Shown: positions 36,200 to 48,349, numbered from the stretch's first letter. The stretch: 64,000 bases of DNA from Paralvinella palmiformis (GCA_025642065.1 JAODUP010000556.1:206001-270000); one strand, 5' to 3'. Numbers and translations: made by a program. Notes: a model not told the origin generated them from the sequence alone.

Positions 36200-37803
36200 T
36201 GGACAAAGAATAATTTCTACGGGAGAGCTGTTACTCTTCTCTGGACATGAGGAAGAGGATGCCCCACACACAGAAAGAGTAGCATTCATGCTATCAATAG
36301 TGGCACAGAGGGCATTGATAGGATGGGAAGCGCATGGACCACAGAAAAGGAAAATCAAGATGAAAGTCATTCAAGGCTATGCACCAACAAATGACAGTGA
36401 TGAAGAAACCAAAGACCGGTTCTACAGCAGGCTATAAAGCATCCTAGACAAGTGCAGAGAAAAGGATGTGATCATCCTCATGAGAGATTTCAATGCCAAG
36501 ATTGGAACGGACAACAATGGATATGAAGAAGTGATGTGAACCCAGGATGTAGGAGAGATAAACGAAAGCGGAGAGATTTGCGGATACATGTGCAGTGAAC
36601 AACATTACCATTGGGGGTAGCATGTTTACACATAAAAGGATACACAAGACCACATGGGTATCACCTGATCATTTGACAGAAAACCATATAGAGCACATTT
36701 GCATAGGAAAAAGATTTAGGAGGTCACTTGAAGATGTGAGAGTGAAGAGAGGAGCAGACGTGGCATCTGACCACCACCTGCTGATTGTCAGACTTAAACT
36801 TAAGCTGAAGAAAAACTAGATGGGGACAGCAACTAACAGACGAAGGTACAATGTCGTCCTTCTGAAAGATCCCCAGACAAGAGCGTAATACAAGCTGAAC
36901 CTTGCTAATAAAGTTTAAGTGTTACAAAAGCAGTACGAAGAAGAAGAACCAGACCTGAACAGGGCAGAACATCAAAGCGATATTGACATCAAAGTGCCAA
37001 GAAGTCGGTGAAGAAGAGGCAACAGAAAGATTGGATCACAGCAGAAACCTGGGGCAGGATTCAGCTGCGGAAAGAGACAAAAATCAGCAATAAACAACAG
37101 GCACATGAAGATCACGCAAAGACCAACAGAGAGTTAAAGAAGAATGTTAAAATGGACAAACGAAACTACATCAACGGTCTGGCAAAAGAAGCAGAACAAG
37201 CTGCAGATAACGGAAACATGAGACAGCTGTATGACACCACCAGGAAACTAGCAGGCAAGTATAGCAAGCCATAACGACCTGTTAAAGACAACCAAGGAAG
37301 GAACATCACGGGAACTGAGCAACAACTCAACAGATGGGCTGAACATTTTGAAGAACTGCTGAATAGACCTGCCACACTGGACCCCCCAGACATACAACCA
37401 GCAATAGTGAATCTACCCATCAATTGTGACAAGCCGACCAAGGAAGAAAACAGGAGGGCCACAAAGCACCTGAAGAACAATAAAGCAACAGGACCGGATG
37501 ACATCCCAGCAGAAGCACTCAAGACAGACATAGACACGTCTGTGGAACTATTGTATCCTCTTTTTACTGAGATTTGGGAAAAGGAAGAAGTGCCATCAGA
37601 CTGGAGAGATGGATACCTCATAAAACTCCCCAAGAAAGGAGACCTCAGAACCTGTTCTAACTACAGAGGAATAACACTTCTGTCAGTGCCTGGGAAAGTC
37701 TTCAACAGAATAATCTTGAAAAGAATGAAAAGTGAAATGGACCTATGGCTGGATTCCACCCAAACAGATCATGCGTTGTAGTAGAGGAATCCTTGGAATG
37801 GAA
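36200..37803 (+). pseudogene. Endonuclease and RT N-terminal half of the RTE-like element, inverted
   Basis: Broken frames read LLLFSGHEEEDAPHTERVAF, KVIQGYAPTNDSDEETKDRF, VIILMRDFNAKIGTDNNGYE, HKRIHKTTWVSPDHLTENHI, RGADVASDHHLLIVRLKL (endonuclease), then NNKATGPDDIPAEALK and LPKKGDLRTCSNYRGITLLS (RT). The 5' end is truncated within the endonuclease. Many stops. Confidence 0.85.
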
Positions 37804-38119
37804 CTCTGGCATGATATAACATGGTAAATGATCAAATACCTTGTGTAATCGTGAAATTAATCGCTGATTACGATTATATTTACAATGTAATCAATGACGA
37901 TTACATTGTATCCGGAAATGGCGATTATGATTACTTGAAATTATGTAATCGATTACAATCAATTACGACTACCGATTACGATTACCCCCAACTCGGATCT
38001 CTATACACACTAAACCAATCACCAAGTCTCATACCATGGGTCTTTCTTCACGGGTATGTCTACTTTTGCTAGTATTTATACACATTATACACTTGTAGTG
38101 CTTCATAAAACATCTAAGT

Positions 38120-38274
38120 ATTATCTCATTTCCATTTATCTTCCACAGAGCAACGGGGGGGGGGGACATCCCCTCCCATACCCACCCCTCCTAGGCACTT
38201 AGTGTCTCGCATAATGGCTTTACACCCTTGTTTAGACCCTTCCATCCCAAAATTCCTGGATCCGCCCCTGATAT
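38120..38274. mobile_element. DNA-transposon end (CAGGGGCGGATCCAGG type)
   Basis: On the minus strand 38274 begins CAGGGGCGGATCCAGGAATT, a terminus common among animal hAT-like MITEs, and a 13-G run lies at about 38155. No target duplication identified. Confidence 0.45.
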
Positions 38275-38955
38275 GGGGTGTGTGACAAAGCAACTAGAGA
38301 CAATACTTGAAGTGAGAGGATTGGGCTGGATTTCTTTACGTTCCACGATAGACGACCACAAAACTGGAATACATACCACACAAAAACGTCAATATTTATT
38401 TCCAGTATATAGTACCCTTTAAAAATAAACATCACGGGCCTAACTGGGTGACTGATACCACGCACATTAATTCCCTGCTCTCACTACTCACACGAGAGCG
38501 ATAAAAAGTACCATGAATAAGATCATCTCAGTGGATCTTTAATGACCAATTGTTTAAAGGTAATTCTGTCAGACGGCAGTACCATTAATAATCTACGCTC
38601 GCATGATTATATATAGAGGTCTATAGCCACCCACAATATGTTATCATGAGCCAAGAAATTAACCTCTGAAATGAGGAGTGTTGATAAAAATAAATGACAA
38701 GATATTGATGTCATATGTGTTAACTGAGGAACTATCAACACTCGTATTGCAAGTGTAAATCGTAAATATTGAGGGGGCGGTATAACAAACTATATAGTAT
38801 TGGCTAGTATGACTGTGGGACGAAACAAGTCACATAACCAGGATCGATTATTGATTCCCACAATAGTTTGATTGATACTATCAGAAACAAGCTCATAATT
38901 AACGTATCAGTTGGTATTATATGTCATCGGCTGACGTCGTCTCAGGACACACTAA
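38275..38955. other. Intergenic, nothing assigned
   Basis: AT-rich, no coding or repeat signature recognised. Confidence 0.5.
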
Positions 38956-39490
38956 AAACAACAAATATTGGTCTACAAGTGATCAAGATAGTGAGCTCCG
39001 GTGGCCTAGCGGTTAAGCACCAGCACTTGGTGCCAACGGTTGCAGGTTCGAACCCCGTAAGAGGTCGAAACTTTTCCAGGGATTAATTTCTCGGCTCACT
39101 ACATCGTGGGTGGCTGACCACGTTAAATGGCGCTGCCGTCTCCACTGAATTATTTAAAATAAAGGGGGACGTTAAAAACCCCTGAGGACGTAAAACACTC
39201 TGGCAGTGACCACCCTCAGGGTATTTCGGCTCCATCTTTCCGTACTGCTCCCCTGTGAGTGGTGAGGGAGGAGGTTTCTCAATCACTCCAACATAGAGGC
39301 TGTGCTGATTAAGCGACAGCCTGGGGATTCTCCCCGACAATGAAACCTGAAACCTACAAGTGATGGGCTTAATTAAATATGAATAGTGGGTCTTTTATAG
39401 ATAACACACACACACACACACACACAACAAATATTGGTCTACAAGTGATGGGCTTAAATAAGACTAGTGGGTCTTTTATAGATAACACAC
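38956..39490. repeat. Tandem duplication, one copy filled by the SINE
   Basis: ACAACAAATATTGGTCTACA AGTGATGGGCTTAA and TAGTGGGTCTTTTATAGATA occur twice: once split by the SINE, once intact at 39424-39490. CA tracts separate the units. Confidence 0.85.
38984..39353 (+). mobile_element. Full-length tRNA-derived SINE, family A, with 11-bp target duplication
   Basis: The head has A-box-like GTGGCCTAGCGGTTAAGC and B-box GGTTCGAACCCC, then the core shared with 1-278. CTACAAGTGAT flanks it at 38973-38983 and 39354-39364. A second, uninterrupted copy of the target follows at 39424-39485. Confidence 0.92.
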
Positions 39491-39531
39491 ACACACACAC
39501 ACATAATATATATATATATATATATATATAT
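39485..39531. repeat. (CA)n(TA)n microsatellite
   Basis: CA tract then TA tract after the duplicated unit. Confidence 0.95.
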
Positions 39532-39658
39532 CATTCAAACTGGTTGATAGGTCAATAAACGATGGGTGCTATACTCGGTTGATGAAGTACACATCACTCG
39601 TCTATCAACAAATAAACTCGTAAACAATCTGAAGTTACCCATTAAAGATGATGCTGAT

Positions 39659-39659
<1 letters not shown>

Positions 39660-39705
<46 letters not shown>
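39660..39705. repeat. (TA)n microsatellite
   Basis: About 22 TA units. Confidence 0.95.
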
Positions 39706-40440
39706 CTACGATATAGAAACAGATGATGGTTATACTCACTTCACATAAGACAGTTTTATAAACCAAACACTAACTGAGAATAAAAAAGACTGGACTATAC
39801 ACAGTACACATACACTCCCGCCACAAACGTGATACTCACGATGTTTCTACTGTATAGAGGCAGGACATGATATCATTCAGTACAGGTATGATAAACTTGT
39901 TACGTAACATTCCTGCCATTTCACAGGTCATAAAACTAAATTTATCAGATTTTAAAACAATGCGAACTCGGCAAAGAAGGATTATTGTCAGAGAACCATA
40001 CGCTATTATTGCCATCAGAAGAGATGTATGCCAAGAGACATACATATGACAGATTTTAGGATGAAGCATGTCAAGAATTTTATACTTGATCACACGAATG
40101 TAATTAGTGTGCGATACAAATTTTGCGTAATTAGTGAATTGTTATAAGGAAATAGTTTAAACCGTTTGTTTATGTGTGCAACCAAACTTGATGACGCGTC
40201 CCTTGTAGCACGTACGATGTATAATGTTGTCAGTTTTACTTCCTGGTTAAAAGATAATCAACCAATAAAGGTGAAATGTTCTATCATGAATCATGTTATA
40301 CATCGCAGGTACATTGAGCTAGAAAACATCAATTTATGATAATAGAAATAATAACCAGAAAGTAGAAATGGTTATTCATCGAGTTATACAACCTACCAGA
40401 GGTACATTAATATATAATATCTAACTGCATTTAAAATGTT
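39706..40440. other. Intergenic, nothing assigned
   Basis: Overlapping short open frames on both strands at 39836-40093 show no recognisable domain. Confidence 0.5.
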
Positions 40441-41500
40441 CTTCATAGTACTCTACGCGATTAAGGCACTTTATTAAATATACATTATTATTATTATTAT
40501 ATACACAAGGTGATGTACATTGTTCTTTTATACTGGATGATATCAACATCAAAATTAATTCTCATATAAGTAGTATCTCAGCCGATGATCTGCATATTTA
40601 TGTCAAATGTAATAATATGATCCTATCTTGTTAAAAAATTGTGACCATCCTTCTCTTATTGATCATATTTTCACCAATTGTCCACTTTAGATGTCAACAC
40701 CGCTATAAGTGACTACCATAATATCGTGTATCCAGCATTAATCTATTTGTATTCCCTAAATATAGAATATGGTATTGATCTCTAACTGATGTCTCGATTT
40801 ATGTCATTTTGCCAATCATTATCAAAAAGTGAAAATATTTGTACTCATCTGTGTTATTTGCTACCTATGTACGACATCCAGAACCTAACTAAATGAAGAT
40901 GAATATCGTGACTGATCAGTGATAAATAAGCAATACTTAAGAAGTGTATATGAAAATAAGGAGAAGTGCGTAGCTAATGGTGTTTTGCTAAAGGAATTGT
41001 GTTTGTTAACAGATGGAATATTGACTACAGACCTAAGCCGTAGCGATATATGTCACTTAATTTATTTTATTTGCACTGATTGATTCTCTGCCTGTTCCTT
41101 TTCACAATTCTACTACAAATTATTGTACTGCATACTATGTGTAAAATACGAAATAAATGATATATATATATATATATATATATCTGTCAGACCGTGATAA
41201 AAAAGTTAATTAAAACGTGGAAGTCATCTTATTACAACGGTTCTGATGGATCTGAGTCGTGCCTTTGATACAGTGCTACATAAACTACTGATAGACAAAC
41301 TACAAGGGGACAAAAGTGGACAGAAGATCATCCTCATTGTTACTTAACTATCTGATTAATAGACGCCAAGGTGTGAAACTATGAATTAGGATAATTAATA
41401 TTTGATCGGTATTCTTAAAGGTGAACCCGATTAGCCTATTTTAGAATCACTTAATTCTCTTTTACATTTTTATAACTGATTTATTGATCCATATGACACA
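40441..41500 (+). pseudogene. Heavily decayed LINE sequence
   Basis: A LINE-type 3' terminus (GGCACTTTATTAAATATACA then ATT repeats) lies at 40466-40500. At 41224-41330 a plus frame reads TVLMDLSRAFDTVLHKLLID, the RT motif A of CR1/L2-like LINEs. Probably two different fragments. Confidence 0.6.
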
Positions 41501-42784
41501 GTTATAGAGAATGGGATGTGTATTTTGTCTACTATAGTCTAGAAGTCATCGTATGGAGTAATTTAAAATATGTTATTATTAAATGAAATGGACTAAGTTG
41601 TATATGTGGGTGTTATAGTATTCGTTTATTAATTTTAATAGTTTGGTGGTATTCTAATTCTATTTATTGAAACTAGGCCCGCAAAAAACACAGTAAAAAA
41701 TCCCCCCCCCAAATTTTTTATCAGGCCCGCAACAACCGCTGCTCCACAAATAATGTTTCGGCTCCGCGGGCAAAGGGCCCCCACAACCCGCGCGGCTCCG
41801 GCCAGCCCATGTAGGGTATGCTAAATATTGATATATGATTTAGTTGATCTATTATTTTATGCATTTGTATATATAAAAAGAAAGAATAAATGAAATATTG
41901 ATCTCGAACAGAAAACAATTAACTATACGTGTTATGAAGCACATCCTATATGTAGTCACATTTGTACATCAATATAAAAGCGTTATTTGTTACATATATG
42001 TTTTAGATTCCCTCTCCCCCCATCCCAGGAACCTATAAGACCTATTTTATTTTACTCTTTCAATATGAAAAATGGATGCCACCATCATCAAATTGGGATG
42101 GACTGCTTGTGTGACGTCATTTTCAAAATGGCGTCAGTGAAATGAGCGAAATTACGTTTACGCCTACAATTCGGCTTCTAGGATAGATAGAGACTAGATG
42201 TTGGTGTCTACATCTATGTTTTTAAAGATGAGGAATCCAATTATGAACCTGACAGATCGCTATGACTTATGGTTAACTAGAAATTCAAAATGGTTGTCAT
42301 TGAAACCACCGAAAATCATATTTTCTGCCACATTTTAATTTTCAAGATAAGTAGATAATTGTTCATGGGCCTGAAGCCTTCATTATGATATATGTGATTT
42401 AGTCTGGTGTTATTTAATACCTGTCGGCCATCTCGGAATTAATATGGCTGCCAATATTGCCATATTTTGTATTGTTGTCAGTCATAAAAACCCGTACATT
42501 CCATTATATGGCATTTAACATCAAAATGGACATATTTTGAAATAACTCATCTCCTATACTAGCTGCACTATTCGTCGTCAACGACAAACATTTTTGTTTG
42601 GGTTTTGTTAAAAACCGGGGGATTTCCGGCTCCCGCTGGGAGACCGTGAGATGTAGCTCAAAACCGGGAGTCTCCCGGCGAAACCGGGAGACTTAACATG
42701 TATAATTATATAAGACAAAAGACGATGATTTAACAGAAAAAGCACAAGAAAAAATTACTAACATTTAGAATTCTCCTTTGGAAT
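41501..42784. other. Intergenic; possible DNA-transposon ends
   Basis: A GC-rich patch with repeated GGCCCGC motifs lies at 41675-41815 and palindromic ACCGGGAGTCTCCCGG lies near 42663-42680. These look like decayed transposon termini but could not be paired. Confidence 0.4.
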
Positions 42785-43830
42785 CAAGGAAAAGACCTTC
42801 ACTATGATAAAGTTGTACCTCGCCGACAGAACTGGGTGTGTTTTAGTGACCAATAAAACATCGCCAGATGTAGGTCTTGTTTTTGGTGTAACACAGGGAG
42901 AAGTATTAGGATCAAATAATTATTGTCTGTATACTAAACTAGTTGGTGAAATTATTAAACGGTATAATATGTACATGACTTTGAAACCATGTGATAAATG
43001 GGATGATATTTCATCTTCAATTGAAGTTTGTACTGCAGAAATAAGTATTTGGATAAATTCTTCCATCTCTGTAAGAAATCTAGGGCTTATGTTAGATAAT
43101 ACTCTAAGAATGGAGAAGGATGTAAGTCCTGTTGTTATCAAATAAGAAATATCGGACTTATTCGTAAGTATAAAAATGATGAGACACGCAAAAAATTTAT
43201 CCAAGCCCTTATTATTTCTCGACTGGATTATGGCAATATATTACTATGTAAATCCCCCCCCCCTCTCTCTCTCTCTGACAAACTGCCTACAGCGAATGCA
43301 GACCTATGCTGCGCGTCTGGTGACACGCACTCGGAAAAGGGAACATAAAACACCAGTTTTGTTCCAGCTGCACTGACTTCCTGTACGTGTCAGATCACTG
43401 AACAAGATCCTCTTTCATAAAGTCAAGGTATGGAGTGGAACAGCAGCACTGTATCTAAGTGATCTGATTGAAAAATATATACCAGTGAGAATGCTCCGAT
43501 CTGAGTGCCATTCACTTTTGAGGGTACAAAAAAGCCACACAGGAATGTACGGAGATAAATCCTTCCAAGCATCAGCTCTCAGACTGTGAGACAAGTTGCC
43601 AAACCACATTAAACTCGCAGGAAGTAAAGAAATATTTTGTAAGGTTCTTAAAACCATTTATTTAAATTGGCGTATTTATAATTTTAAACCAGTATATTAT
43701 GTATGAAATGTATTTGAGCTATATGAGCTGAGAATATGTTTTAATTATGTTTTAAATGTAAAACGCCGTAAACTAATTAAAGTTGAATAAGCTTGACGCT
43801 ATATAAAATACTATTATTATTATATTTTCA
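42785..43830 (+). pseudogene. CR1/L2-like LINE, RT C-terminal region and 3' end
   Basis: Frames include GLVFGVTQGEVLGSNNYCLY (RT motif around GVPQGSVLGP), ISVRNLGLMLDNTL, LQRMQTYAARLVTRTRKREH, TPVLFQLH, VRMLRSECHSLLRV and LPNHIKLAGSKEIFCKVLKT. It ends GACGCTATATAAAATACTAT with ATT repeats. Stops and a C-run/CT tract (43253-43278) interrupt it. Confidence 0.85.
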
Positions 43831-44368
43831 AAGTTGGAACCTCAAAATCTGCCGTGATAGCTGGCAGAGTGGGTAGTTGGTCCAACACTGTCCTGAACAC
43901 AGTGCCATAATCTGCCTTTTCCCTCCTAGACATCACAACGAACACGAGAGGGACATGGTTCATATTTTCCCCGATCTCACAAAAGCGTGAATCGAAAATA
44001 ATTGTGTGAAAGGCGCTCGAACCAGACGAAATATTACATCGACATACCAACATTTTCCCAGTGGCAAGAGTTCCAATTGACGAGTTGATGCATACATCAA
44101 GTTCTGTCTCGAGGTTGGTGGAGTTCCGACATCGATATCTGGAATGAGAAATCCATCTGGGATCCAAGGTTCGTTCAGTTCAACTGCACCAGGGGAAAAC
44201 CCATCTTTTTCTTTGGCTTTGTTCTTGGGGGAGAATCTCCGGGCTGTGAGGACTATAGCGTCTGATCCTATCCAACAAAGGGGAAATCAATCGAATGCCT
44301 TTCTGTTGTCTTGTTGAAGTTTGGGGTAAAGACCCTTGGCTGTCGTTTTTAATTATCTGTTCCCTCAC
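43831..44368 (-). pseudogene. MULE-like transposase fragment
   Basis: The minus-strand frame at 44167-43820 reads FCEIGENMNHVPLVFVVMSR then REKADYGTVFRTVLDQLPTL and ITADFEVPTLKI. The pattern PL.FV.MS.R...DY..VF...L.LLP......DFE resembles the MULE domain of Mutator-like transposases. No zinc finger or downstream half is seen. Abuts the LINE 3' end at 43830. Confidence 0.5.
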
Positions 44369-45319
44369 CCCTATTTATATGAAAAAAACCCTGTATTTTC
44401 ACAGTTTGATATTACATACTTCATTAAGAGTTTATAAAAACTTGTATTATGCAATTGAAAACTAATAGGAACTCGATTGCAAATTCAAAACTCCTTAAAT
44501 GTCAGCACACAAAAAACTGTCAATCTAGATCATATCAATATTTTATAGGCGTCAATTCATTCATTGGGAATTTTTAAATAATTAACACAAATTATAGTGT
44601 TCTAATATGTTATCCATATAAGGGATTGACATCTATTGATTATATAAAATATAAATTTTAAACACCGAATTCCCCCCAAATGCCCTGTAAAGCGGCTTGG
44701 TCCGAGACTGTGTATGTGGGTCTGAGCCAGTCCGAGTGGGTCCGACTTTTAGTATTTTCCTGGTATTGGCGACGAAACGACCTGTTACCGATATGGTAAG
44801 AGGCCGAATAATTCATTTATCTTCGCCGACTTCGGGGCTTGAAATGGTACTTTTTTGGTATTTGCTTCACGTGAACTCAAACTTGTTGACTGTGATGTAA
44901 ATGGGTTGGATGTATGCTTGAACTATTATAATAGCTGCAGTTTAGCGTAAAATAACGTTGTGTAAATGGATGAGATCTAGACTACTGACATAATTAATAT
45001 AGAACATTTAAATTATAGAACCTTAAATAGGCGATAATAGGGGTTCATTGATAACTCTCCTGCCGGTCTACATAGGTATCGGTCGCCTAGTATAGAACGT
45101 TCCATGGCTTAACAGGCATATATATGTATAGCAGTATGATAAACACAGAGTAACTTTCAAGAAATTGCTATTTTTGTAGTAGAAGGATAAAAGGATTATG
45201 GCTTTATGCCTATGAATATTATCATTATGAAGCAATAACATTATGAATGATTATGTTCCTGTAATGCCTAAGCTACTATATGCAGTGATACAATATATCA
45301 TATGGGATTGCAATTGAGC
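44369..45319. other. Intergenic, nothing assigned
   Basis: AT-rich, with a short GC-richer block at 44685-44850 that has no recognised coding content. Confidence 0.5.
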
Positions 45320-45346
45320 CTTTGGTAGGTACTTCGATAAACCGGC

Positions 45347-45640
45347 TTAGGCCGCCGCATAGTGCCAATAACTCTTTTGTAACGGCCTTAAAAAATTACT
45401 GACACCGCCCCTCGGAAAACTTTTATGCGTCGCTGGGTCCATTACGTGATAAAGTAACTCGGCGATTTTGTTCCCAAATAGTTCATGAACAAGTACGTCT
45501 TTATCTGATAATTTTCTGATCTCCGTGCAAAAAGTTGTATTAGCGCGAATTAGGCGAGTTTGACGCCGTTCATTCATATTCCCATCGTAACCAAATGCCC
45601 TAGAGTTATATCTTCCCTCAGGAAAAGTATCATACTTTAA
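45347..45640 (-). other. Unidentified open frame beside the inverted dispersed repeat
   Basis: Minus-strand frame, open from about 45640, reads VLKYDTFPEGRYNSRAFGYD, then NMNERRQTRLIRANTTFCTE and HELFGNKIAELLYHVMDPAT. Composition looks protein-like, but I recognise no family. It lies directly downstream, in sense, of the repeat at 45640-46240, so it may be an ORF of that element. Confidence 0.35.
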
Positions 45641-46240
45641 AACACCCGCGCCGATACCTCACCAACCCTCGCTAAAAAGCACTGTTCCAGATTGTAGGCT
45701 GGATTTTGGACCGATTTTCAGCAGAAAATGGGTTGTGATAAATGTCAAATATTTATCAGCCGATAATTTCCTGATTTGAAATAATGCCAAAATCTACTGA
45801 TGTAACCATTTCAGATATAATTTTTATAAATATTTACTGAATATAAGAACCATGCTTGAAGGATTGGAGATATTTTGGTGAGCTGGCGATATTTGGTAGT
45901 AAGCGGCCATTTGCATTATGATGGTCACGTGATCCAAATACTCTCTCCTGATTGGCTAGTTGTTTTTGTTTACAGTAAATAAAAGCACATGGTCTTGTTT
46001 ATATGCTGGATTTCTTTGTCCCTTTCCTGTTTATTTGTTTGACTACTGTGTTTTTACATCTTTATGTTATTATTATGATATATATATATGGATTGCATAT
46101 ATCATATTAACTATTTTCATACTTTGTTGAATGAATTATATGCAATTTTTGGTAACTTAATTGTGTTTCTTCCTTGATCCTCTGTGTATAAATTATTACT
46201 TTCTTTGATATTTTGTGCTTTATTTTGTATTTAAAAGTTT
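45640..46240 (-). repeat. Dispersed repeat, inverted copy of 16920-17545
   Basis: Aligns on the minus strand with 16920-17545 through its length, with small indels. At 45640 the two copies part: here a minus-strand open frame follows. Confidence 0.8.
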
Positions 46241-48340
46241 CAAGATGAATACAAAGAATGATGTACATAAACTAGCTGCTGTCTATGGAGAGCACTATAA
46301 TGATAAAACCTTGGTTTTTCACCATGGGTACTATTTAAAAAAAATCTATTTGGTTATTAATATTGCTTCAGTCAAAATGTTGCTTAGAAGGAACAGATAT
46401 CTTCATTTAAGACTTAAGGATATTAAATTCAAGTGTAATATTCTTACCAAAGTACCTATTTAGCATTACTAAGAGTGGTGATGAATCCCATGTTAAATCT
46501 TACTGATGTAGGCTTTGATTTTGTTCCTGGTCAGAGTACTGTAGTCAAATGGTATATAAGATGTGTTGGTTGACATTCAGGTAGGAGAAGCAGTGGTTAA
46601 AATGATAATCTGAGCTTAAGTTGGGATGCAACATCTCCTGATGGGGCAACATATAAATGAGATGCATGTTAACTTGCCAAGTGTGCCTCCCCTTAAAGAT
46701 AGTATTAAAAATATCACAGTATCTTATGCAGCATGCTTTATCACAATCAGATGAAACATCACTAGTTAGTGATCAGTCATTTAAAAATACAATAACTAAC
46801 ATGCCCTGCTTTCATTATTAGTTATTGGGAAGTATTGGAAGAAGAAAAAGATTATGTAGATAATAAACTTAAGTTTAGAGAGATTTTAATGGGAGATTTT
46901 GAGTTGACATTAACTGTTATTTTTTAATAAATATTTAATATATCTTAATTCTTATGTAATGTAGACCTAATAACCAACTCTTTAGTCAAATGTATTCATT
47001 CTGTATCTGAAATAATATAAATATTTGTATTTGGACTTTTTTTCACATATAATCCATTCATCAGAGTTTTATGTCTTGGAATAGAACACACAACATGTAA
47101 TATCCCTTTAGTATGATAAGATAATCATTATATTATCTATATCACTATCTATATATAATTTCCTTCAATTTGATATGTTATTTGCCATATTTCCATACCA
47201 ATAAGTTTTTTAACTTTTTCATCCTGACCTTTTCCCATTATGGGTCAAAAGTGAAGGTCATTATTATAAAAACAATCCTTAGTTCCTGTAGAATACTAAA
47301 CATCAAATTTGTAGGTGAATAACTCCCTTCTTTTTAAGTTACAACCTATTTTCCTCTTGCTGGTTTGTGAAAATCTATGAAATAATCACAGTTTTGGATT
47401 CACTGTTACCATCTAATAGCATTAGGCACCTACCCCTGTAATTTGGGGTGTTTAAAGTACTATAACTTCTTAACAACTTGGCCAATTTTTTAAAACTTAA
47501 CAGTTCTGGGAGCTGAGTACTTTACAATGTGCTAAGAGATATTGCAATAATAACAACTTCAAAAATTTGTCAAAGTACCTACCTTTGGTGCTGTTAATTT
47601 ATTAATGAATGAATAATTAATAACAAGTATAGAAAGCTGCAGGGCAAGCATGAAGCAGCACGAAGCAAAGCCACAGTGGCTCCCCCATGTGAATAACATT
47701 AACAATGAGAACATAGGCGGCCGACACCTGGCTACACCCTCTGCTACATCAGTACATGGTTGATGGACTCCAGTTAGTTACTGTATTGTTTTTATTGGAT
47801 ATAATTTATACATGTAAATGTGTATACAACACAAAAGAGTACATCTACATGTTACATGTATAGAAAGCACTAACTGACTAGGGATAACAAATATCAAACT
47901 TATTTTCATCGAAGTGGTTGCATAGCCGAGCGTCGGAAACCTGTTCACTGTCCATATATAAAAACAACTTAGAATTTGTTACTGCAGACATATCATTTAG
48001 CTATAATAGAACTATGAAGAGGCTTTATATTGTCCTTTGGGGGATGCTGTAATTACCTTGAGAGTGGAGAAATAGCATCCAATATTTATAATTTATTCCC
48101 AGCAAGTTAAATATGACTTAAATCAGAATTATTTCCTTCTGGAGGTCCTATAAGACCGACAATACCAGTGTAATTACCATGATCGCTTTCAGATCTTCCG
48201 TGATCAGCCAAGTGGATAAGATCAGGATCTGTAGAAAAAGGTTCAAAAAGTAAATCAAAAAACCCGATTGAACTTATAAATGAGTTTGTGGGACTGTAAA
48301 TACAAGTATCCTTGATTGTAGACTCTCTCCAACAATTTGG
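46241..48340. other. Intergenic; probable decayed repeat
   Basis: A short frame at 46245-46463 (NTKNDVHKLAAVYGEHYNDK) and diffuse open stretches to about 46930 look like a decayed ORF of unknown kind. The rest is AT-rich without features. Confidence 0.4.
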
Positions 48341-48349
48341 AAATAATAC

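Larger units (their letters stand above)
35128..37803 (-). mobile_element. RTE-like non-LTR retrotransposon with 5' inversion (twin-priming structure)
   Basis: The 3' portion lies on the minus strand (35128 to about 36190) and ends in GGGTGAAGAAGA. The 5' portion lies inverted on the plus strand (about 36200-37803). In element order the plus part ends ESLEWNS and the minus part begins PLYINFVDYEKAF, so the breakpoints adjoin. CTCTGGCATGAT flanks the whole insertion (35116-35127 and 37804-37815). Confidence 0.88.
34058..37996 (+). mobile_element. hAT-like element interrupted by an RTE-like LINE
   Basis: Starts CAGGGTTAGACCG, ends ATTACCCCCAACTCGG, with GATTACGATTAC-rich subterminal regions. 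ATCTCTAT flanks it exactly (34050-34057 and 37997-38004). Same family and orientation as 25005-26281. The RTE-like insertion occupies 35128-37803; without it the element is about 1.25 kb. No transposase recognised inside. A TAGTCAAACCCCCAACTCCG stretch at 34552 may mark one more nested element end. Confidence 0.85.

Noticed and set aside
37166..37633. 155-codon minus-strand frame
   Set aside because: It is antisense to the RT coding sequence of the inverted RTE-like segment; Ser/Leu-rich shadow translation.
37821..38072. 83-codon frame rich in Asp and Tyr
   Set aside because: It is a translation of the GATTAC-rich end of the hAT element, not a gene.
38990..39065. A possible functional tRNA gene (A and B boxes, GGTTCGAACCCC)
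   Set aside because: It does not fold into a proper cloverleaf acceptor stem and runs straight into SINE core sequence with target duplications around the whole unit.
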